Assembly: GCA_003645915.1 (NCBI GenBank)
Contig: QNDG01000143.1
Location: 1-5,460, forward strand
Direction of reading: 5' to 3'
Source of the DNA: Candidatus Zhuqueibacterota bacterium
Lineage (GTDB): Bacteria; Zhuqueibacterota; QNDG01
DNA length: 5,460 nucleotides
Below the pieces are notes generated by a model. The model had not been told where the DNA came from, did not search any database, and worked only from the letters and a program-made list of their open reading frames with translations. Below are positions 1 through 5,460 of this stretch, piece by piece (position 1 is the first letter of the stretch; the number at the start of each line of letters is the position of its first letter). The position numbers and the translations under genes were made by a program.

Positions 1-24
1 AGTTGTAAGTAAATAGAGATTTCT

Positions 25-1142
<1,118 letters not shown>

Positions 1143-1160
1143 AAAGGGAATTATGGATTA

Positions 1161-1580
1161 ATGTTTTCCGGGTTTACTTCAAAAGAAAAAACAGCAGTAA
1201 TTTTTCTTTTGTTTTCATTTATTGCAGGATTATTTTTATATTGGTACAGGAGCAATTTCGGTCCTGTTCCGCAAACATCGAGTATTTCGTTTAAACAGTA
1301 TGAAGGTATAAGCAATAAACAGGAAGATTTGAATAAAAAGCAAAACAAGTTAAAGAAAAAACAAACTAAATCCGGTATAATAAAGATAGACATTAACAAA
1401 GGAACTGCTGAAGATTTTGAAAAACTGCCGGGTATAGGAAAAGCAACAGCGTTAAAAATTATCAAATACAGAGATTCTGCAGGCAGGTTTAAAAAATTAA
1501 AAGAGATTACTAATGTAAGAGGGATAGGAGAAAAGACTTTTAAAAAAATAGAACCCTATATTTTTATTAAAAATCAATAG
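1161..1580 (+). CDS. ComEA-like membrane-anchored helix-hairpin-helix DNA-binding protein
   Basis: A 139-residue protein with three parts. A hydrophobic N-terminal segment (about 11-29, flanked by K8/K10 and R30) is a signal anchor. It is followed by a Lys/Gln-rich, probably disordered linker (about 50-70). A C-terminal tandem helix-hairpin-helix domain (74-137) has hairpins LPGIG at 89-93 and VRGIG at 119-123, preceded by the typical DINKGTAEDFEKLPGIG pattern. This is the ComEA family layout, in which an exported, membrane-tethered domain binds double-stranded DNA without sequence specificity during transformation. The SLBB domain found in Bacillus ComEA is absent; short forms like this are common in diderms. 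It starts 18 bases after dnaJ with a modest AAGGGA (1144-1149), so the two are probably co-transcribed. An earlier ATG at 1153 runs straight into a stop, which fixes the start at 1161. The pilus-like genes downstream fit a DNA-uptake role, but HhH proteins of this type are also found in bacteria not known to be competent. Confidence 0.85.
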   Translation: MFSGFTSKEKTAVIFLLFSFIAGLFLYWYRSNFGPVPQTSSISFKQYEGISNKQEDLNKKQNKLKKKQTKSGIIKIDINKGTAEDFEKLPGIGKATALKIIKYRDSAGRFKKLKEITNVRGIGEKTFKKIEPYIFIKNQ

Positions 1581-1609
1581 TAATCATTAACCAATCTCCC
1601 ATTTCAATA

Positions 1610-1615
1610 AGGAGG
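1610..1615 (+). promoter_or_regulatory. Strong ribosome-binding site of the Trp-rich pilin-like gene
   Basis: A perfect AGGAGG, 7 bases before the ATG at 1623. It fixes the start and therefore the short seven-residue leader that makes the N-terminus look like a prepilin. It is much stronger than the site of comEA-like upstream, suggesting high translation. Confidence 0.85.
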
Positions 1616-1622
1616 AAGAGCA

Positions 1623-3377
1623 ATGGCAGAAAGAGCCAAGGGAAGTATTTTTTATGAAATACTTATCGTTGTTTTAGCTGCTGGATTAATTTTCACAATA
1701 ACATATCCATCAAAGACATGGCAGCAGCAGGATGAGTTGCAGAATGTATGCAGGGAAAGAATGTCTGCACTACAGCAGCTTGAGTATCGTTATATGGAAA
1801 ACACAGATTCCTTTACAGTGGACATAGCTGCATTAAAGGAAAATGTTGTAAAATATCCTGAAATAATTGATGCTCTTGATTCAACAATTAACTGGGACAG
1901 GATTACAACTACCAAAACAATAGTTAATCTGATTAATGGTTTAAATCTTCCTGATCAGTTAAGAGAGGAAATCGCTTCAAGGCTTGACCAGAAGAAACCT
2001 TTGTGGGCTCTCGCAGAGTGGGATTCTCTTGGATTCAGGCTTGTTGATGAAGTGGATGCAGTTATGCAGGATTCTATGTTTAATTATGATTCTCTTGATG
2101 TTGCAATAGATTGGCGCGGTCTTGTTGGTGAAAATACTTTCTGGGATATTTTAAGCAGCGAAGATATTTCGAGAAGGATTTTAAACCGGGCTAATTTAAA
2201 AGTCCAGAGAGGTAAATCAATTAATGAAATTAAAGAGTGGAAATACTTTGCTCCTCTTTTTCATAAAGAGCTTGTATCTATGATTAAAGTTGCACAGAGC
2301 AAAGATGTTTGGGCTCCTTCACAAAAGGAAAAGTGGGAAATTTACAGAAAAAAACAGTGGGATGCGGAAATGGATACTCTTCCCCAGGCTTTAAGAGATA
2401 CTGTATGGCACAAGTATCAGGAGAAGCTGTGGGAGAAAAACAAGGAGCTTATATGGAAAGAGCAGTGGAAATCTCTTTATGCAGCTGAAAAAGAAACATG
2501 GATAGAAAACAACAAAGATGTCTGGTCAAGAATTGTTGAAAAGAACTGGATAGACCAGAGGAAAAAACAGTGGATTATTCAAAAGAAAAATGAACTTCCG
2601 GATTCTTTAGTAGCAATTTTTGCAACAATCAGAGACTCTCTGTGGAGGTTAGACAGGGATTCTTTATTTACAAATGAATTTGAATCATGGAAAGCAAAAA
2701 ATAAAAAAGAGATTAATAATATTATCAAGAATCTCTGGGAGAGAGAAAGAAGGCTGACCTGGACAGGTGAGATGCACGATAAATGGATTTCAGATCAGGA
2801 ACAGAATCCAGGAAAACTTTGGGATTATTTAAAATTTGAAGTATGGCTCATAGAGAAAGATAATTTATGGCGTCAGGAAGAGAAGAAATACACCATGAAA
2901 AAAGGTGTTATGTACAGATTTAATAAAAATATTAAATGGAAGACGACTATTGGTGAGGATAGAATTTCCGAAATAGTAGATAATCTGAATCTTCCGGATA
3001 AAAATAAACTTTTAAGCATGTATAAAAAAGAGCTTAAAAAAGGCCAGAATAAAAAATCCATTCTGTACAAGCTGGGTTTGGTTTCGTTATTAAGAAATCA
3101 ACTTTTTGAAAATATGCATTTGTGTCCTGTTGCGCAGGAGCCGTTGAAAATTACAGTAGTAGATACAACTATTGTTCCTAAGTTTGAGATTAAATGTCCT
3201 GTTGTTGATACCGGGAAAACACCCTTTGTAGTAAAGATTGATACTGCATCTGGTGACACTGTAAATATTGATTTAAAACTTCCCTTCTTTAAGAAGGTAT
3301 TTGGGGGCGGAGAAATCCGCAGTCACGGTTATATTGATTTGGACGGAAAGAAAAGCTGGGAGAAAAAAACCAGATAA
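1623..3377 (+). CDS. Large tryptophan-rich protein with prepilin-like N-terminus, function unknown
   Basis: I do not recognise this 584-residue protein as a named family. The N-terminus MAERAKG|SIFYE fits a type IV prepilin: a basic leader ending in Gly7, Glu at +5 (E12), a hydrophobic helix (about 13-27) and Pro at +22 (P29). A pilin-like stretch follows (C43 to about 76, with CRERM, YRYMENTDSFT and a leucine-containing helix). Three related 45-residue segments occur at 89-133, 162-206 and 437-481. Between the second and third, residues 230-439 form a charged, probably helical array with Trp every eight residues (20 Trp in 210 residues; 28 in the whole protein). The C-terminus (500-584) looks beta-rich, with two CPV motifs (C501, C525) and a GGGEIRSHGYIDLDG segment. 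Pilins and pseudopilins are normally about 120-200 residues, so this is three or more times the usual size. The adjacent PilM-like and PilN-like genes support a pilus or secretion context. The alternative is a simple signal-anchored envelope protein. Confidence 0.8.
   Translation: MAERAKGSIFYEILIVVLAAGLIFTITYPSKTWQQQDELQNVCRERMSALQQLEYRYMENTDSFTVDIAALKENVVKYPEIIDALDSTINWDRITTTKTIVNLINGLNLPDQLREEIASRLDQKKPLWALAEWDSLGFRLVDEVDAVMQDSMFNYDSLDVAIDWRGLVGENTFWDILSSEDISRRILNRANLKVQRGKSINEIKEWKYFAPLFHKELVSMIKVAQSKDVWAPSQKEKWEIYRKKQWDAEMDTLPQALRDTVWHKYQEKLWEKNKELIWKEQWKSLYAAEKETWIENNKDVWSRIVEKNWIDQRKKQWIIQKKNELPDSLVAIFATIRDSLWRLDRDSLFTNEFESWKAKNKKEINNIIKNLWERERRLTWTGEMHDKWISDQEQNPGKLWDYLKFEVWLIEKDNLWRQEEKKYTMKKGVMYRFNKNIKWKTTIGEDRISEIVDNLNLPDKNKLLSMYKKELKKGQNKKSILYKLGLVSLLRNQLFENMHLCPVAQEPLKITVVDTTIVPKFEIKCPVVDTGKTPFVVKIDTASGDTVNIDLKLPFFKKVFGGGEIRSHGYIDLDGKKSWEKKTR
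1887..2021 (+). repeat. Internal protein repeat R1 (residues 89-133)
   Basis: First of three related segments in the Trp-rich protein. It starts with I-x-W (W91), contains LNLPD at 107-111 and ends with AEW (W133). It has the same 45-residue W-to-W frame as R2 and aligns without gaps to R3 through W and LNLPD. The similarity is at protein level only; the DNA is not obviously repeated. Confidence 0.55.
2106..2240 (+). repeat. Internal protein repeat R2 (residues 162-206)
   Basis: Second related segment. It starts with IDW (W164) and ends with KEW (W206), exactly 73 residues after the matching positions of R1. It lacks the LNLPD motif but shares a GE-x(2) step near its start with R3 and a basic R-G-K-S-I-N-E-I segment matching KGQNKKSIL in R3. 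This is the weakest of the three alignments. Confidence 0.45.
2310..2939 (+). repeat. Tryptophan octad array (residues 230-439)
   Basis: Trp residues recur at exactly eight-residue spacing: 230/238/246, 262/270/278, 293/301/309/317, 372/380/388 and 400/408/416. Empty octad positions are often filled by another large hydrophobic or aromatic residue (Y286, L325, F333, F349, I364, Y431) or by Pro (P254, P396). Phase shifts occur only at about 286-293, 349-356, 396-400 and 424-431. The residue before Trp is often L, V or I, and the positions between are rich in Lys, Glu, Gln and Asn. The array is between repeats R2 and R3. Confidence 0.85.
2931..3065 (+). repeat. Internal protein repeat R3 (residues 437-481)
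   Basis: Third related segment. It starts with IKW (W439) and contains LNLPD at 455-459, both exactly 348 residues after their R1 counterparts, with conserved aliphatic positions between (I100/I448, L103/I451, I104/V452). It closes the Trp octad array, so the array appears inserted or expanded between copies of one small module. Confidence 0.55.
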
Positions 3378-3389
3378 TCAATAATAATT

Positions 3390-3394
3390 AAGAG
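3390..3394 (+). promoter_or_regulatory. Weak ribosome-binding site of the PilM-like gene
   Basis: AAGAG lies six bases before the GTG at 3401. An in-frame TAA at 3389-3391 overlaps it, and the next in-frame ATG is about 96 codons inside the conserved fold. GTG is therefore the only sensible start despite the weak site. Confidence 0.5.
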
Positions 3395-3400
3395 TTTTTT

Positions 3401-4372
3401 GTGAGTCCTGAAGATCAATTATTCTTAGGTGTAGCGCTCCATCCCGATTCTATAAGAATTGTGGAAAGCGATGGTAATTTTATTACTAACGTAGCTGAAA
3501 AGGAGTTAATTCATACCTTCGGGGTGGAGCTTTTCAGGGCAAACACTGATGAACTTAATTCCGTGGAAGATGCTCTGGTCTCTTTTATTCAGGCTGGACA
3601 GATCCGTTCAAAAAAAGCAGGAATAGTTATTGACAGCTCTTTGGTTCATATCAAAAAAGTACCTGCACCTCTGGGGCTTGATCAGGATATGACAAGGGAG
3701 CATCTTCTGTGGGAAGCAGAACAATTCCTGATATCTTCTATAAATGAGTATATAGTTGATTTTGAAAAACTGCCTTTTCAGACAAAAGAAGGAAACCCTC
3801 TTTTTCTTTTGATTTGTATAAGAAATCAGATAGTTTCAAATATTAACAGAATGGTCAGAAATGCAGGGCTTAAGCTTTTAAATATTGATGTTGATTTATT
3901 TTCAACGATAAGAGTTCTTACAAGAAGTAATGAATTGAGAGAAGATGTTCCTTATTTGTTGTTGGAATTAAGCAACAACAGTTTAAATATTATTGTCTTG
4001 AAAAAAAGAGAGTTTTTTCTTAAACAGACATTAGAGTATTCGGATCATGAAAATACGGACATAGATATTTCGATTATTTACAACCATATTGAAAAAGAGC
4101 TGAAAAAACTTTTGTTTGGTCATGATCTTGGCGAAGGCATAGATGATTTCGGAGAGATTTTTTGTTTGGGGGGTAAAGTAGCTGAAAATCTTACAGATCA
4201 TATAAGATCAGTATCAAAAACCCCGGTAACAATTTTTAACCCTTTTAAAAAACTCAGATTGAATGCAGCATTAAGAGGGTCTGAAACAATAGCAGAGAAT
4301 CCCGACAGATTTACTTCAGCAATCGGGGCAGTTGTAAAGCAGTCTCCTGCCCTTGTGGAAAATGCATCTTGA
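3401..4372 (+). CDS. PilM-like actin/HSP70-fold pilus assembly protein, degenerate nucleotide site
   Basis: A 323-residue cytoplasmic protein with no membrane segment, initiated at GTG. It matches the PilM layout. The first beta-hairpin (about 8-22, GVALHPDSIRIVE) is followed by GIVIDSSLVHIKKVPAP (74-90), and then by a helix with EAEQF (105-109) and an EYIVDFEKL segment (116-124) typical of PilM. NIDVDLFSTIRVL (161-173) lies before the second half, followed by a second phosphate-loop strand (185-200), a glycine pair in CLGGKV (255-260) and a C-terminal DRFTSAIGAVV helix (302-312). PilM proteins bind ATP and the N-terminal tail of PilN at the inner face of the membrane, linking motors to the pilus platform. 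Here the Asp-Gly loops are replaced: ALHP (12-15) where DIGS is usual, and ELSNN (189-193) where DIGA is usual. ATP binding may therefore be lost. It is 23 bases after the Trp-rich gene and 42 before the PilN-like gene. T2SS GspL-type or other ASKHA relatives remain possible. Confidence 0.8.
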   Translation: MSPEDQLFLGVALHPDSIRIVESDGNFITNVAEKELIHTFGVELFRANTDELNSVEDALVSFIQAGQIRSKKAGIVIDSSLVHIKKVPAPLGLDQDMTREHLLWEAEQFLISSINEYIVDFEKLPFQTKEGNPLFLLICIRNQIVSNINRMVRNAGLKLLNIDVDLFSTIRVLTRSNELREDVPYLLLELSNNSLNIIVLKKREFFLKQTLEYSDHENTDIDISIIYNHIEKELKKLLFGHDLGEGIDDFGEIFCLGGKVAENLTDHIRSVSKTPVTIFNPFKKLRLNAALRGSETIAENPDRFTSAIGAVVKQSPALVENAS

Positions 4373-4398
4373 ATTATTTAAATTAATTTCTATAAAAC

Positions 4399-4405
4399 AG
4401 GAGGT
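4399..4405 (+). promoter_or_regulatory. Strong ribosome-binding site of the PilN-like gene
   Basis: AGGAGGT ends nine bases before the ATG at 4415, a near-perfect anti-16S match at good spacing. It supports the MVDINLF start and therefore the N-terminal PilM-binding-like motif. Confidence 0.85.
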
Positions 4406-4414
4406 TTGAATCTT

Positions 4415-5460
4415 ATGGTAGATATCAACCTTTTTAAGGAAGATGATGCAGATGAAGAAAAAAAAGATAGCGGGCAGGAAGGGAGCCTTGACGAGGGCCT
4501 GGGAGACCTGTTGGGGGAAGATTTTGCAGACGATCTGAACAGTAGCAGTACTGACGAAAATCAACCCATAGGATTGGAAAGTGAATCTTCTGATTTTGAT
4601 GATGATCTTCTGGGTGCTGATACTGATCTGGACGATGTTATGCCGGAATTTGACGAAACTCCCGATGAAAAGGAACTGGGTGATTACACAGGCGGGAGAA
4701 AGGCTGTAACAAAGGGAGGCCCTTCAGTATTTTTATGGATTCTTCTCGGCATTGTTGTTGTTGCTGCAGGTTTTTATTTTTTTATAATGGTTCCAAAACA
4801 AAAGGCAATTGCTAAGAAACAGGTTAAAGTCACAAGTAAAAGACCTGATGTACAGAAACTTATTGAAGAAATGAGAAAAAAGAAACTGGCAGCCCAGGGC
4901 GTAAAAACCGATACAAGCAAAAAAGCTGCAGCACAGCCGGCACCAATAAAAACAAGCACAGTGCAGAAACGTGTAAATACTCCGGTTCAGCAGACCCTTA
5001 AGAGACAAGATGATTTGTACGGCAAATATGCATTAATGTCTGATAAATTAATTACAAAACTTTCATCAGAACAGCAGTTCGGAGCTCTTCTTATTTTTGA
5101 AGAAGGTTTTGCAGTTGAGTATAGTTCAGCAGTACCCGGAAAAGCAAAAAAACTTGCAGAAGAATTAAAAACACTGGTTAATATTAAAGATATAAAAATA
5201 TCTCCGGAAGAAAGCCATAAAAGCGGTGGAAAATACAGATATTGGGGAGTCATTTCCGGAAAATTTCCTTCACCTGTTTCAAAAAGTACAATAAGTATGG
5301 AAGGTAGTTTTACTGCAAAGGACATTTCAAACAAAATTAAGAATCTCGGAAGCACGAATCATCTTAATGTTAAAAAACTCCAGTTTTTTAATGTCAGTAA
5401 TTACAGCAACAGGAAAAAAACACAGATCCGGGTAAAGGTTGAAGGATCTGACAATAATAT
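4415..5460 (+). CDS. PilN-like membrane protein with long acidic cytoplasmic tail (3' end outside window)
   Basis: Open from the ATG to the window end, giving at least 348 residues with no stop. The first residues, MVDINLF, resemble the INLLP signature with which PilN docks into PilM. Residues 8-90 are very acidic (about 34 Asp/Glu against four Lys) and carry the motif DLLGxD twice (31-36 and 64-69). A single membrane helix lies at about 104-126 (PSVFLWILLGIVVVAAG and onward). After it comes a Lys/Ala/Gln-rich linker (128-200) and then a folded-looking region (about 200-348) with alternating strands and helices, broadly like the periplasmic ferredoxin-like domain of PilN. PilN normally has only about 20 residues before its membrane helix, so the acidic tail is unusual. 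By family logic the N-terminus is cytoplasmic. The flanking charges are ambiguous, since Lys/Arg lie on both sides (R95, K96, K100 before; K128, K130, K134, K135 after). The assignment rests on the INLF motif, topology and position after the PilM-like gene; the periplasmic sequence alone would not suffice. Confidence 0.75.
   Translation, partial: MVDINLFKEDDADEEKKDSGQEGSLDEGLGDLLGEDFADDLNSSSTDENQPIGLESESSDFDDDLLGADTDLDDVMPEFDETPDEKELGDYTGGRKAVTKGGPSVFLWILLGIVVVAAGFYFFIMVPKQKAIAKKQVKVTSKRPDVQKLIEEMRKKKLAAQGVKTDTSKKAAAQPAPIKTSTVQKRVNTPVQQTLKRQDDLYGKYALMSDKLITKLSSEQQFGALLIFEEGFAVEYSSAVPGKAKKLAEELKTLVNIKDIKISPEESHKSGGKYRYWGVISGKFPSPVSKSTISMEGSFTAKDISNKIKNLGSTNHLNVKKLQFFNVSNYSNRKKTQIRVKVEGSDNN

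Noticed and set aside
1151..1465. Minus-strand open frame over the ComEA-like gene
   Set aside because: It is hydrophobic, as expected from reading Lys-rich coding DNA backwards, it lies over a clear HhH protein, and it shows no family motif.
1581..1609. Possible promoter or terminator between the ComEA-like and Trp-rich genes
   Set aside because: Only 42 bases separate the genes, and I see no hairpin and no convincing -35/-10 pair.
2310..2939. Trp array as a conventional heptad coiled coil
   Set aside because: The Trp spacing is eight, not seven or alternating three/four. Only three steps fall one residue short of a multiple of eight, so a standard heptad register does not fit.
2873..3070. 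Minus-strand open frame of 65 codons inside the Trp-rich gene
   Set aside because: Its Phe/Leu-rich composition is the antisense of Lys/Glu-rich coding sequence and it has no supporting motif.
4373..4398. AT-rich stretch with TTTAAATTAATTT as a possible terminator or operator
   Set aside because: There is no GC stem or U-tract arrangement, and the gene spacing suggests continued transcription into the PilN-like gene.
4316..5355. Several minus-strand open frames (around 4316-4564, 4733-5008, 4774-4959, 4987-5355)
   Set aside because: All lie mainly over the uninterrupted plus-strand PilN-like gene, which has a strong ribosome-binding site, a coherent domain order and a motif matching its neighbour.

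Overview
The window is AT-rich bacterial DNA with five co-directional plus-strand genes packed tightly together (gaps of about 18, 42, 23 and 42 bases). It contains no RNA gene, mobile element, CRISPR array or clear terminator. AGA/AGG arginine codons are common and strong AGGAGG ribosome-binding sites precede two genes. The genes are a full-length dnaJ and what looks like an envelope/type IV pilus-type machinery. Together they suggest a diderm bacterium, possibly an FCB-group or candidate-phylum lineage. That placement is a weak inference because there is no rRNA or other good phylogenetic marker here.

Layout: 42-1142 is dnaJ with all four zinc-binding repeats. 1161-1580 is a short membrane-anchored helix-hairpin-helix protein of the ComEA type. 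1623-3377 is an unrecognised 584-residue protein. Its N-terminus fits a type IV prepilin (leader ending in Gly, Glu at +5, Pro at +22), but its body is a tryptophan-rich array with 8-residue spacing. 3401-4372 is a PilM-like actin-fold protein with degenerate nucleotide-binding loops. 4415 to the window end is a PilN-like membrane protein cut off by the window. It begins with an INLF motif like the PilM-binding INLLP of PilN, but carries about 100 acidic residues before its single membrane segment.

Read together, the last three genes look like a divergent type IV pilus/type II secretion-like inner-membrane module: an oversized pilin-like subunit, a cytoplasmic PilM-like adaptor and a PilN-like transmembrane partner. 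The ComEA-like gene just upstream is compatible with a role in DNA uptake. dnaJ is probably a housekeeping neighbour. The most novel element is the tryptophan-octad protein at 1623-3377. The degenerate PilM-like protein and the acidic-tailed PilN-like protein encoded after it look like its partners. PilO, PilP, PilQ, the motor ATPases and the prepilin peptidase are not visible in this window, so the identity of the machine remains inferred.
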